Shown: one piece after another, positions 10,786 through 22,554 of the stretch
Layout: each line of letters begins with the position of its first letter
Numbering within the stretch: position 1 is the stretch's first letter
Assembly: GCA_037127315.1 (NCBI GenBank)
Contig: JBBBDQ010001027.1
Coordinates: 1,457,501-1,521,500, forward strand
Source of the DNA: Ascarosepion bandense
Taxonomy: Eukaryota; Mollusca; Cephalopoda; Sepiida; Sepiidae
Direction: 5' to 3'
DNA length: 64,000 nucleotides
Made by a program: the position numbers and the translations under genes
Notes under the pieces: model-generated
What the model was told of the DNA's origin: nothing
Database searches by the model: none
Seen by the model: the letters and a program-made list of their open reading frames with translations, nothing else

Positions 10786-12869
10786 TGTTGTGGGATCTCC
10801 CATTTTTCTATGACAATAGACTCGACTTAAGTATACATAGACTCCTGCTACGACAGATACAGACCGTGTCCGATAGACACCGAGAGATACCGGAACATAC
10901 CGAAAGATACCGAGATTTCACAGAGAATACAACGTCAGTAGTTCATAGTAGCTCTGAGCTCCACTCAGCCAGAATATTATTACGCAGCACCTGTCAGCTT
11001 CCGACGTGGACCTACTAAACATACTACGGCTTCAGAGACTTGTATATATCCTTCCTACTAACGGTATTCCTGGATTACTAACCTGCGTTCAAGTTTGTAT
11101 GCTTTACGTTAATATACTTATTTTTCTATCTCCAATTCTGGTTGTTGTTGCTTTGTTTTGTGCGGTTCCTATATCCGGAATTCACAACACTAACCTTCGT
11201 TCAAGTTTGTATCCTTTAAGTTAATATACTTATTTTTCTATCTCCAATTCTGGTTGTTGTTGCTTTGTTTTGTGCGGTTCCTATATCCGGAATTCACAAC
11301 ACTAACCTTCGTTCAAGTTTGTATCCTTTAAGTTAATATACTTATTTTTCTATCTCCAATTCTGGTTGTTGTTGCTTTGTTTTGTGCGGTTCCTATAACC
11401 GGAATCCACAACACTAACCTTCGTTCAAGTTTGTATCCTTTAAGTTAATATACTTATTTTTCTATCTCCAATTCTGGTTGTTGTTGCTTTGTTTTGTGCG
11501 GTTCCTATATCCGGAATTCACAACACTAACCTTCGTTCAAGTTTGTATCCTTTAAGTTAATATACTTATTTTTCTATCTCCAATTCTGGTTATTGTTGCT
11601 TTGTTTTGTGCGGTTCCTATATCCGGAATTCACAACACTAACCTTCGTTCAAGTTTGTATCCTTTAAGTTAATATACTTATTTTTCTATCTCCAATTCTG
11701 GTTGTTGTTGCTTTGTTTTGTGCGGTTCCTATAACCGGAATCCACAACACTAACCTTCGTTCAAGTTTGTATCCTTTAAGTTAATATACTTATTTTTCTA
11801 TCTCCAATTCTGGTTGTTGTTGCTTTGTTTTGTGCGGTTCCTATATCCGGAATTCACAACACTAACCTTCGTTCAAGTTTGTATCCTTTAAGTTAATATA
11901 CTTATTTTTCTATCTCCAATTCTGGTTGTTGTTGCTTTGTTTTGTGCGGTTCCTATAACCGGAATCCACAACACTAACCTTCGTTCAAGTTTGTATCCTT
12001 TAAGTTAATATACTTATTTTTCTATCTCCAATTCTGGTTATTGTTGCTTTGTTTTGTGCGGTTCCTATATCCGGAATTCACAACACTAACCTTCGTTCAA
12101 GTTTGTATCCTTTAAGTTAATATACTTATTTTTCTGTCTCCAATTCTGGTTGTTGTTGCTTTGTTTTGTGCGGTTCCTATAACCGGAATCCACAACACTA
12201 ACCTTCGTTCAAGTTTGTATCCTTTAAGTTAATATACTTATTTTTCTATCTCCAATTCTGGTTGTTGTTGCTTTGTTTTGTGCGGTTCCTATAACCGGAA
12301 TCCACAACACTAACCTTCGTTCAAGTTTGTATCCTTTAAGTTAATATACTTATTTTTCTATCTCCAATTCTGGTTGTTGTTGCTTTGTTTTGTGCGGTTC
12401 CTATATCCGGAATTCACAACACTAACCTTCGTTCAAGTTTGTATCCTTTAAGTTAATATACTTATTTTTCTATCTCCAATTCTGGTTGTTGTTGCTTTGT
12501 TTTGTGCGGTTCCTATAACCGGAATCCACAACGCTAACCTTCGTTCAAGTTTGTATCCTTTAAGTTAATATACTTATTTTTCTATCTCCAATTCTGGTTG
12601 TTGTTGCTTTGTTTTGTGCGGTTCCTATATCCGGAATTCACAACACTAACCTTCGTTCAAGTTTGTATCCTTTAAGTTAATATACTTATTTTTCTATCTC
12701 CAATTCTGGTTGTTGTTGCTTTGTTTTGTGCGGTTCCTATAACCGGAATCCACAACACTAACCTTCGTTCAAGTTTGTATCCTTTAAGTTAATATACTTA
12801 TTTTTCTATCTCCAATTCTGGTTGTTGTTGCTTTGTTTTGTGCGGTTCCTATATCCGGGATCCACAACA
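10786..12869 (+). mobile_element. solo LTR expanded by an internal 112-bp array
   Basis: It begins TGTTGTGGGATCTCCC and ends CCGGGATCCACAACA, giving TGTTGTGG...CCACAACA termini. It aligns along its length with the reverse complement of 13667-14243, sharing ACAGAGA, CTGTCAGCTTCCGACG, CAGAGACTTG, GTTCAAGT.TGTATCCTT and others, so the two are LTRs of one family. The last 112 bp of the LTR has been multiplied. A possible 5-bp target duplication is poor (ATCTG/ATTTC). No internal coding region is present. Confidence 0.75.
11070..12861 (+). repeat. 112-bp minisatellite, 16 copies, no indels
   Basis: Unit ends (the TTCACAACA or TCCACAACA point) fall at 11181, 11293, 11405, 11517, 11629, 11741, 11853, 11965, 12077, 12189, 12301, 12413, 12525, 12637, 12749 and 12861, exactly 112 bp apart every time. 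Units are of two kinds, TATATCCGGAATTC (A) and TATAACCGGAATCC (B), in the order A A B A A B A B A B B A B A B, followed by the original LTR end. Copies differ by very few other bases. Confidence 0.97.
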
Positions 12870-13451
12870 ATTTCAGAAGTTGAAATTATCTCTAGTTTGA
12901 AGTCTGGGATGAATGGAAACTATCCCGGCAACAGCGGTTGACAAAAGCTTTAATTGAGATCGTTTAAATGCTGGCAAGCTTCTCTCCCGGCATTGCTATG
13001 GAAATAGCGGATGAACAGAGAGGGAATAAAAACAGGAAAATTACTTTAGTACACACGCTGATAATATAAATTGTTGTTTGGAGAGTGACTGCAAAAGCGA
13101 GAATTCTGATGATGGAAGATTGGGTCAGCCATGTTCCTTACCTGTTCAACATGTCGGAATTAGCGATTATCCTTCCGAATCCCGAAGGAGTAACTTACCT
13201 TTGATTTTCGTTGGAATCAACGAGTCTCAACACATTCATTAATTGGATCACATTTTGAACAGCCAGTTCCGATGGCTTTTGGCTAGCAAATTGCTGGCTC
13301 ACGAATATTCATAAGGTTTTTGTTTGCTCGCATTAATATTCAGTATTTACTATTTAAATGCCCGAAATGGAAACTAACGACTCCATATTGTAGGATTTCT
13401 ATTTTATTTTATAACGTGTGTTTATCTATGTTTTTTTATATATTATCTATA

Positions 13452-13486
<35 letters not shown>

Positions 13487-13666
13487 ATATCATCATCTCT
13501 TTCTTTTTCTTCACCACATCCTCCTCCCATTCTTCTTCTTAAAATATAACGGTCGTCATTGCTAAACTGGGAAAATAAATAATGACAAGCATCTTATTTT
13601 CTGTTTTTTATTTTAAAAATATTAAGTATAAATCTGATAAATAAGTAAAAAAAAAAACAAAGTTTA
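12870..13666. other. no recognisable gene; (CAT)n run
   Basis: Mixed sequence without a supported gene. A (CAT)n run lies at about 13453-13485 and produces a polyhistidine stretch in a chance frame. Confidence 0.6.
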
Positions 13667-14243
13667 TGTTGTGGATCCCGGGAATGAGGTCTGCACAAAT
13701 AAATGAATAACGACCAGAAATTGAGATAAAAAATAAGTGTATTAACGTAAGGATACAGACTTGAATGAAGATTAGTAGTCCAGGAGTGCGGGTTAGTAAA
13801 AATATACGTCCAAGTCTCTGGAAGTAAAGCTGTAGTATATTGAGTATGTCCGCGTCGGAAGCTGACGGGTACGGCGTGATAATTTTCTCGATGAGTGGAG
13901 CACATTGCCAATCTCTCTCTGGACTCTCGTATTCTCCAATTAACTCTCTGTGAAAACGCGGTATTCTGTATTTTTTTACCCCCTACTAGGACAAAATGTG
14001 GAACAAGGCCTTTTTAACGTGGATTCTCTGGGTCGTATAGCCCAGTCAAATATATCTAATTTTCCCAGTCGTGTCTCACGGAACCACGACTTGGTTAATG
14101 CTCTCCGCCCGGAGGCAAAGAGCTGACAGTGTCAAAGTGATTACCGTGAGAAAACGCGGAATTCTCTCGTCTCGCTTCTATAGCAGTAGGATAAGTATAC
14201 TCTGGACGAGTCTATCTTTAGGAAAAGGGAGAACCCCACAACA
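13667..14243 (-). mobile_element. solo LTR, same family as 10786-12869
   Basis: Read on the minus strand it begins TGTTGTGGGGTTCTCCC and ends CCGGGATCCACAACA. The flanks are GTTTA and GTGTA, a 5-bp target duplication with one mismatch, as expected for an LTR element. The U3-like part contains a CCAGTCGTG...CACGACTTGG hairpin followed by TTAATGCTCTC, which recurs in the LTR-like piece at 18770-19560. There is no array here, so this copy shows the ancestral state of the 112-bp segment (plus about 13670-13790). Confidence 0.8.
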
Positions 14244-14293
14244 GTGTATCACTCACAAAAGTAATATTGCTCAGGCAATATAGAAGAAGGAGA

Positions 14294-14296
14294 TAA

Positions 14297-14336
<40 letters not shown>

Positions 14337-14338
14337 AA
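14294..14338. repeat. (AAAG)n microsatellite
   Basis: A simple run of AAAG units, about 11 copies. Confidence 0.95.
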
Positions 14339-15714
14339 TTCGTAATACATGACACTGGTCTAGGAAATGGCGTAGAAAAGCTGAGAAAAGAAAAAAATGA
14401 ACTTTACAAAAATCTGAAAAATCTAAAATATAGACTCGACGGTGATGCCCATTGTTTTCACAGTACTTGGATCAGCCTCAACACGTCTGTGAAAATATTT
14501 AGAAGGACTGGAGATTAGATAAAGAATCGGAAACCATTAGACGACGACACTCCTATATCCCGTGGGGTGTTGAATATAACGTTGACGTATTCAGTGATAT
14601 GGAATAGAAACAATTTCTGAGGAAGTTGACCAATTCATCATTTGTCTGCACAACGATTTTCTAACCACTTTATATTATCAAAAAATATTCCTCAATAAAT
14701 TCAATGAATCGACGTGGAATTTTGTTGATACGTGGTGTAAGGATGCCAGAAAGATGAGTAAAAAGTGTTTAAGAAAAATGTGTTGAAATATATTATTTAC
14801 ATTTTTCGGACTGTTGTTCTCATCTTGCTATATTCATGACGTTGTACTTCAAGTAATTAGAATTTTATTGTAGTTCAGGTGATTGGAGTTTCGAACTGAA
14901 TCATTTATAATAGATACTCCCAATCATTTTCTATATCTAAATTTTAAATTGAATTTTTAAAAATAAAATAAGTTTTCTTGAAACTATTATTTTAGTTTTA
15001 ATTGAAAGCTAAATGATTAAATTTACTATTTCCAGTAAACAAAATACTCTGGTGTATTTCAAACAAAAAGTATATTGTTTGGAATCTAAAATTTATCAGT
15101 TTCTTTTTAATCTTTCAATTTTTCGACCATTTATAAACAAAAGTTAATTCTCGGTTTCAAAATTCTTGACATCTGTGGTACATTATTTTTTAAAAATAGA
15201 ACATTTTATGTTAAATTAATCTGATTTACATAAGTATTACTTATTTATAGCATGGAATTTAGAATAAAACTATTTCTTAATCACAGAGTTGAACTTTTTG
15301 ACCTGTCCGCTGTATATCAAGCGTGTTGACAGGTTGTCAGATTAGAGATAAGATTAAAGTGTGTGTCGATCACAAGTGACTAAATTTTTACAATTTTTCG
15401 GGTAAGGAGAGGAAACCTGACTCTTTAATTTGCACATAGAAGTTGCCATACAAAAAAAAAAAAAAATCTTCAAATACACACACACAAAAAAAAGTTAAAT
15501 TATTTTAAAAATATGAAAGCCAAACGATTTGTATTAAACTTTTGGATTTTCGATAGGCAATATAATCTTCAATTATTAACTTAAAAATCTCTTTGAACTA
15601 TTTTAAAAATATTTTTGAAACTTTGTAATAAAAAATGAAAAATCAAAACAATTCTTTTAAAATTTCATTATTGATTGAAAAAAATTCTTTTTTGACTGCA
15701 ATGCCCTTTATATA
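14339..15714. other. AT-rich DNA without a gene; one fold-back family fragment
   Basis: I see no gene. At about 14787-14826 the words TTATTTACAT...TCGGACTGTTGTTCTCATC match the inverted terminus of the fold-back element at 52163-52467, so a truncated copy starts here. The remainder is strongly AT-rich. Confidence 0.5.
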
Positions 15715-16203
15715 AATTATTTTTTAAAGCCATTAAAAGTTCAAGAAATTAAATAATATCAGAGCTTTACTGCATTATTTATTTTACTATTTGGAGCAGA
15801 TTTTCGGAAACAGAGGCCAAAATATATATAGTATATAGTAATATATATATTACACATTTTACAAAATATATATAGTATATAGTAAATATATATAGTATAT
15901 ATAAATTATTTATTAAAGCCATTAAAAGTTCAAGAAATTAAATAATATCAGAGCTTTACTGCATTATTTATTTTACTATTTGGAGCAGATTTTCGGAAAC
16001 AGAGGCCAAAATATATATAGTATATAGTAATATATATATTACACATTTTACAAAATATATATAGTATATAGTAAATATATATAGTATATATAAATTATTT
16101 ATTAAAGCCATTAAAAGTTCAAGAAATTAAATAATATCAGAGCTTTACTGCATTATTTATTTTACTATTTGGAGCAGATTTTCGGAAACAGAGGCCAAAA
16201 TTT
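15715..16203. repeat. 189-bp tandem repeat, about 2.5 copies
   Basis: The word AAAGCCATTAAAAGTTC recurs at 15726, 15915 and 16104, exactly 189 bp apart. Each unit carries CAGAGCTTTACTGC, TTTCGGAAACAGAGGCC and a TATATAGTATATAGTA-rich stretch. Copies are nearly identical, so the duplication is recent. Confidence 0.95.
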
Positions 16204-17129
16204 ATAGATGAATTTTATTTCCCAATGAGTCCTGCGTTTAAGTAATAAAATCATTTACTGCAACAAATTTAAATTTATTAAAATTTCATAGATTTACGTG
16301 GAATGGGGTAATAGATGGAAAAAAAAAAAACAATATATATTTTTACCAAGATTAAAAAAAAAAAATTCAAAACTAATTTTATTCATTTGTGAATGAGTAC
16401 TGAAAGTTTCATAAAAATTAAACAATTATTTGATTCATGCAAAAATTTCCAAATTAATGTGTTTGTCACCGGAAAAAGGTGAGTTATGTAATATAACATT
16501 TTCCATTGTAACGATTTGGTTACCCGCTAACTCAAATCAAAACAAGATTTTCTGCCAAAATTTGGAACATGTTAAAAGGGATTAAGACATTTTTTTAAAA
16601 AATAATTAAACCTTACTTTGTTTTTTTTTCTCTTAAAAATAGTATAATATAATATAAATGTTGATGGAAAAAGTTCGTTTTTATTAAGTTTTGGGCTTTT
16701 ATAATGCATACTATGCTGTTTTGTTTTAGCTATTTAGTGGAGGTAACTAATTTATTATGTTCACCTGAGTAGATTATTCTAATTCCACGAGTCGTGCCTT
16801 TTCCAGATGTCTCAGTAGCAATTATTCTCTTTTAATCAACTTTCAACTTCTTAAATTTTTGTTCATCTTTGCTGTAATCAGTTACTGAACTCACAACTCT
16901 TTGGGTCAAGTCACTTGATCCAATCAAGGTTTGTTATCCACATGTGTCTTTGAGAATATCAATGTATGGATTTTTCGGACATATAAACCTAATGTTACAT
17001 TAACCATTTTTTTTAGCCAGAGCTTTGCTCTTTGTAATTGTTTTTTTCTTGTATTGCCTATTACTGGTTCCCATAATGTATTTATTTCTATGCTTGGCCT
17101 GCTTAGGAAATTTTTTGTGGAGTAGCATA
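16204..17129. other. no recognisable gene
   Basis: AT-rich sequence. The overlapping short frames at 16924-17259 on both strands have no family resemblance. Confidence 0.5.
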
Positions 17130-17400
17130 TGGCAACAAAGATGAGGATAACAGTCCGAACAATGTAAATAGGGTAAATAATTACAATACCACATCTCAGA
17201 AACAAAACAGATATTGAAGGTGAATATTGCAATAAAGATGAGGAAAACAGTTTAAACAATGTAAATAGGGTAAATAATTACAATACCTCATCTCAGAAAC
17301 AAAAACAGATATTGAAGGTGAATATTGCAACAAAGAAGAGGACAACAGTCCAAACAATGTAAATAGTGCAAATAATTAAAATACCACATCTTAGAAATAT
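17130..17400. repeat. about 97-bp tandem repeat, nearly 3 copies
   Basis: The unit contains CAAAGATGAGGATAACAGTCC, GAACAATGTAAATAGGG and ATACCACATCTCAGAAACA. Copies start near 17136, 17231 and 17329, and the last is partial. The first part of the unit is the inverted terminus of the fold-back element at 52163-52467. Confidence 0.85.
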
Positions 17401-18169
17401 AGACAGATATTAAAACTTATTCTATCACTTAATTTTTAAAAAACAATTTAGCACGATCTTAGTTTGTTTTTTTTTTTACCAAATTTGGTCAAAAGCCATA
17501 ATGTTCAAAGATCGATCCCTCGAAGCAAACAATTACCATAAAAGTAATGGAATCGGAGATGTTTTTGCTCTTGAAAACCAGGTGTTTGATTATCGAAGGC
17601 TCAAACCAATTACCTGGCATTCCGTGCGTAACATCAAATGCAATAAACATCAAAGAAGTTCATAAACATTAACGAATACATTAATTTCTGAAACAAGTCA
17701 GCTACTTTTTCAATTTTTTTTTCTCATTATTTTTTCCGAAACCCAGAAATGTCGAATTTAGTTTTCGTATTAAACGGCGTGCATAGTTTTGGTTGAGCTT
17801 ATTTATTTTATTCAGGCGTCTCTTCCAGAAAAAAAAAGTATAACACTGAAAAGAAGACACCATCGCTGAATGATATACTGACACGAAGAGTGGAAATGTC
17901 AGCTCTCCCCAAAATTAATTCTTTTCATTTTCTACATCAGTAACTAAAAGCGAATTCCGCTTCCATAATCACCTGACCATAACTAATGGAGCGAAAAACA
18001 ATACATTATTAAAAACTTAGGGAAGGTTTAAAAGTATAAGTAATTATGTTATTTCTGTCCTATAACGTCTGCTGTGTTCAGTGTATAAAGCGTGTATGCA
18101 AATGTGCCAAATATTATGGAACACAGGTTGCATTATTTAAACAGCCCCAAAGCATACTTGCAACCTATC
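17401..18169. other. no recognisable gene
   Basis: Nothing supported beyond short chance frames. Confidence 0.5.
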
Positions 18170-18477
18170 TGCGTTGTGGTGCAGTGGATATCGGCTCGGA
18201 ACGAGAAATCGTGGAGCCGAGTTCGAATTCCAGTAGATTTTCTTGCATTCACTTACGCGCAAATACCGGTGGGAAAGTTATGAATTTGTCGATTCTCCTT
18301 CTAGCAATGGGTTAAATAGCAAGACAAATTGGGTTCTATAGCCTTGATTGGCATGCGGCCTACCACAAAAAGTAATGGTAACCTACTGCGGGAAAATATT
18401 TTGCCCAGTCAGCCGTGTGTCTTTCGAGACATGATCGCCCAATCGTGTACAAAGTATTGTACTACACTGACTGACTG
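18170..18477 (+). mobile_element. tRNA-derived SINE, full length
   Basis: The 5' part is tRNA-like, with an A-box-like TGGTGCAGTGG and a B-box-like GAGTTCGAATTCC (18219-18231), so transcription would be by RNA polymerase III from inside the element. The body holds ACTTACGCGCAAATACC, TGGGTTCTATAGCC and CCTACTGCGGGA. The tail has CCCAGTCAG..GTGTCTTTCGAGACATGATCGCCC and ends ACTGACTGACTG. At least ten related pieces occur in the window. The layout resembles cephalopod SINEs derived from tRNA; I do not assign a named family. Confidence 0.88.
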
Positions 18478-18581
18478 CTTATTTAGTCGTATGCCCATTC
18501 GTTTACAACTCATATCTTCTGTCAAACGTTTTTCCTTTCATTCTGTCTGTTTGTCTGTCTGTCTAACCTTTTCTTTGTCTT

Positions 18582-18618
<37 letters not shown>

Positions 18619-18740
18619 TACACATACATACACACACATTGTTTTATCTAAAATTCGGACAAACTTTCTGGTTCCCAAGACAATTTAAATATAAATTACC
18701 CAATGTCTTATGAGAAATTTTGTGTTTCATCGGATATAAT

Positions 18741-18742
18741 CA

Positions 18743-18769
<27 letters not shown>
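18741..18769. repeat. (AT)n microsatellite
   Basis: A short AT run abutting the LTR-like sequence that follows. Confidence 0.95.
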
Positions 18770-18774
<5 letters not shown>

Positions 18775-19562
18775 ATGTCGCCAAGTATAAATGAATAACT
18801 CAACAACAGAATCAGAATATAAGTTGTATTCCGCGGAAAGACGGTTAGTATGTACAGAAGTGATTAGTACTATTTACAATAGAAAGATACAAGAGTCCAA
18901 TCCGTCGTAAGACGTGTGTATACGTGATTACTTCCGGTACGCCACCGGAAGTGTGACTAACTCTTCACTGACTCGCACTGACTCTTCAGTAACTCATTAG
19001 AGACTCTCAAGTGACTCTCTACGACTCATTATTTAGTCGTCCCTCCCAGTAAGGGCAACATATGACACATGGTCAGTTTATATCTGGGCTTTCCGGGCTA
19101 TATGGCCGGGCCAAAAAATGTCTGTCTATTTTTCCCCAGTCGTGGTTCTACCCTTCGGCGGAACCACGACTGGGTTAATGCTCTCTGCTCGGAAGCAGAG
19201 AGCGCCCTCTACCCGAAGGCAGAGTGCTGACAGTGTCGTAGAGTCGTCAGTCTAGCGACTCTCGACGACTGTATTTACTAGCCTTCCCACGTAGGCTGGA
19301 TGTGACACATGGTCATTTTATAGTGGGTATTCCCGGCCATATAGCCGAGCCAAAAAATGTCTGTCTATTTTTCCCCAGTCGTGGTTCTACCCTTCGGCGG
19401 AACCACGACTGGGTTAATGCTCTCTGCTCGGAAGCAGAGAGCGCTCTCTACCCGAAGGCAGAGTGCTGACAGTGTCGTAGAGTCGTCAGTCTAGTGACTC
19501 GGTACGACTGTATTTACTAGCCTTCCCACGTAGGCTGGATGTGACACATGGTCATTTTATAG
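18770..19562. mobile_element. LTR-like sequence with an internal 240-bp tandem duplication
   Basis: It begins TGTTATGTCGCCAAG after an AT run. The word GACACATGGTCA recurs at 19064, 19304 and 19543, so a 240-bp unit is present twice plus a short third start. Each unit contains a long hairpin (CCAGTCGTGGTTC...GAACCACGACTGG, 13-bp stem) followed by TTAATGCTCTCTGC and a CTCTCTGCTC...GAAGCAGAGAG hairpin. The first hairpin module also occurs in the LTR at 13667-14243, which suggests related LTR families. The right end runs into a microsatellite, so no terminus is seen. Confidence 0.6.
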
Positions 19563-19918
19563 TGGGTATTCATATATATATATGTGTGTGTGTGTGTGCG
19601 TGTGTGTGCGTGTGTGTGTGTGTGTGTGTGCGAAAAGTGTATGTATATAATTATAAATATCAATATATATATATATATATATAAACAAGTAATTTGTTAT
19701 ATATATTATATTGTTTACATATTATATATGCGTGGCACTTATTTAAAAGCGCTCAATATCAGTGATAGAGCAAACATATTCCTATAGACAGGTGTGAGTT
19801 TGTAACCCTGGGTTTCACGCTTTTGCGATCGTCAGACAAACTGATTAATTTTTTTAAAAAAATTGGTTATATTAGACGCAGACATACACATATATACATT
19901 TGTACACCCATCAACAAT
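19563..19918. repeat. TG and AT microsatellites with flanking AT-rich sequence
   Basis: TATATG/TGTGTGTG runs lie at about 19569-19630 and an AT run at about 19663-19682. The stretch 19740-19830, with CTCAAT...TAGAGCAAAC and GGGTTTCACGC, has a diverged counterpart at 4970-5050, so it is part of a dispersed repeat. There is no gene. Confidence 0.7.
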
Positions 19919-20853
19919 CAAGGGTCGGCAACCTACGGCCCGAGGCCGGTTCCGACCGCGAAGGCATTTTGACCGGCCCGCGAGCCTGATTACCAATGAC
20001 TCTATTTTTAACATGAGAGACGAGGCTTTCGAATTCAACAAAAGACCTGCTGTTATCTTCCTCTGATCCACCCAACCGAATACTATGACCTCAAAAACAC
20101 GATCAAAACCCAATCACCTCCATTTCTGCGTAAATAATAAAAAAATAAAAAAATAAACATAAAACAAAAAATGTGAGCCGATTTGACCGACCGACGGGCG
20201 ACAGACATTAGGCGGGGACACCTTCAAAGAGACAATGTTTTCTCAATCGGAACAATAAAGCGAAAAAGCCCACGGAGGGGCTGACATGCAAGTAGGCAGA
20301 AATCTAAAGACAGTTAAACATACGCGCATTATACATAGATGCCTGATTAATGTGTGGATGATACCGCATGTGTACGTGCGTAAGTGTATATGTTTGCAAC
20401 TACTTGTACTCGTATGTATGGATATATGTGTTTCGCTTTTGTTTGATGTGTGTGTGTGTGTGTGGTTCGTTTGTGGTACAATTTTCAGTGAAAGTTTCAA
20501 CCGTACACGTCATAATTTCATCCATTTTCACTTCAGTTGATTTGTTTCAATTTGAAGTATTTTGGCCTTCCTTGAGGGAAAGTAATTTTTGTTGGGTGTT
20601 TTTTAATTTTAGATTAAAAAAAAATTTTCTCATTTCTTAATGTTTATTTTCATTATGGTTTTAAATATTTAGGTAGACAAGGGTTTGCATATGTAATTTT
20701 TCCTTAATTTTTCATTAAGGGCTTTCGTCCGGACCACCACCTGTCATTATAACACGATCCTGCCCTTTGGGCCGAATGAGTTGCCGACTCTCCTGCCCGC
20801 GACCCGTCATTATAACACGATCCGGCCCGCGGGGTCGAATGAGTTGCGACCCA
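19919..20853. mobile_element. hAT-like non-autonomous element (candidate)
   Basis: The left end reads CAAGGGTCGGCAACCTACGG and is followed by GC-rich CCGGCCCGCGAGCC. The right end, read on the minus strand, is TATGGGTCGCAACTCATTCG followed by CCCCGCGGGCCGGATCG. GGGTCGGCAAC...GGCCCG termini are typical of hAT-derived elements. The right end is duplicated in direct orientation (CATTATAACACGATCC at about 20745 and 20808). There is no transposase, and no clear 8-bp target duplication was found. A GT run lies at about 20446-20462. Confidence 0.5.
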
Positions 20854-20872
20854 TAATTTAAAGTGTCGTAAA

Positions 20873-21690
20873 GTGGACCGTTACTCTAAGACAGTACGTA
20901 ACAAAGAAAGGATTACCTTGGGGACATGGAACGTCAGGACGTTAAACAACTGCGGACAACTAGAGAATGTCAAGCAGGAAATGAACAGATTGAAAATCAA
21001 TATTCTGGGAATATGCGAAACCATATGGCCAAACAATAGAAACTTCAGCAGCGACAACCATAGGATAATATACTCCGGAGGCAAAAATAATGAAAAAGGA
21101 GTCGGCTTAATACTGGACAAAGAAATGAAGAAATGCGTTCTAGGATATTGCCAGTTCTCTGAAAGAGTTCTCCTGGTCAAACTGAAAAGGAGACCCTTCT
21201 ACGGAGAATTGTAGTCATCCATGCACCAACAACACAAAGCACCGAGGAAGAAATAGAATCTTTTTACTCCACGCTAGACAATACCAAGGCTCAATGTAAA
21301 AACCAAGAAATCAGGATCATCATGGGAGATTTGAATGCCAAAGTAGGAAAGGAGAGGGAAGGTATGACATCTGGCAACTTTGGTTTAGGAATCCGCAACA
21401 AACGCGGAGAAAAATGGGTTCAATGGTGTATAGTAAGTGACCAGGCAATAAATAACACCTGGTTTCAAAAACACCCACGACGTCTATGGACATGGAGAAG
21501 CCCAGGAGGTGACACAAAAAAACAGATAGACAACATAAACATAAACAGCAGATTCAGACATGCAATGGTTCAAAGCAAAGCCCTCTCAAGCGAAGACTGT
21601 GGAAGCGACCACGTCCCAGTCATCTGCAAACTAAAGATGAAACTCCGGAGATTGAAGAAGCCTAGTCCAGCACCAAAACTGAAATACAAC
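20873..21690 (+). pseudogene. RTE LINE apurinic endonuclease domain
   Basis: The domain would nick target DNA for target-primed reverse transcription. The first frame (20873-21214) has LGTWNVRTLNN with the conserved Asn, LGICETIW with the catalytic Glu, and GVGLILDKEM. A frameshift near 21200 moves to a second frame, which carries IIMGDLNAKVG (Asp and Asn) and, near 21598, CGSDHVPVICKLK with the terminal Asp-His pair. All active-site residues seen are intact, but the frame is broken. Confidence 0.88.
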
Positions 21691-21940
21691 ACTCTCGTGA
21701 ATGACCTCAACCTACAGAAAGAATACACTAACAGCGTGAAAATCAAATACGAAGAACAAATTGGAGAAAGACACTGGAATTGGGACTCTCTAAAAGAAGC
21801 AATAGTGACATTAGCAAACAACATTGCCCCAAAGGAAATCAGATGCAAAAGAAAAAACGAGTGGATGACTGAAGAGATTCTGGACATGATGCAAAGGAGG
21901 CAGAAACTGATATCAAGACATGAAATGAGGTACAGGGCAT

Positions 21941-22240
21941 TCAGTCAGTTAAGTGCCATGCGCGATACACGCTTGGGCGATCATGTCTCGAAAGAGACAT
22001 GACTGACTGGGCAGAAGATTATCCCGCAGTAGGTTGCCATTGCTTTCTGCGGTAGACTGGTTGCCGACCAAGGCTATAGAACCCAATCTGTCCTATTATT
22101 TAACCCATAACTAGAGGGAAGAGATGGATTAATACCTTTCCCAAGGGTATTTGCGCGTAAGTGTATGCAAGGTTTTCAACTGAAATTTGAACTCGTTTCC
22201 CCAAGTTCTCGTTCCGAGCCGATATCCACTGCGCCACAAC
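21941..22240 (-). mobile_element. tRNA-derived SINE inserted in the RTE LINE
   Basis: On the minus strand it starts GTTGTGGCGCAGTGGATATC (A box), has a diverged B box, and ends with the GAGACATGATCGCCCAAGCG...CTTAACTGACTGA tail. It splits the LINE coding region after the endonuclease, so it inserted later than the LINE. I could not define a clean target duplication. Related GAATGAAAT / CATGAAATG words lie on the two sides. Confidence 0.88.
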
Positions 22241-22554
22241 GGAATGAAATAAGAAGAAAATGCAGACAAGCTAAAGAGGAATGGCTCAATGACAAATATG
22301 CAGAAGTAGAGAGATTGGAATAATAAAGCAGACATGCATAAAGAAATAAAAGAACTGACAGGACAAAAAAACCTGCTCTTCAACAGGATGTATAAAATCC
22401 AAGGCTGGAACAATCATATTGGAAAAAGAGGAAATACTGGAACTATGGTAAGAATATATAAAAGATCTTTTCCACGACAAGAGAGAACAACCAATAATAC
22501 GCAAAGTTGAGGACGGACCGGAAATATTAAAGTGTTAAGTGGAATCTGCAATAG

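Noticed and set aside
13320..13565. Polyhistidine frame
   Set aside because: Created by the (CAT)n microsatellite.
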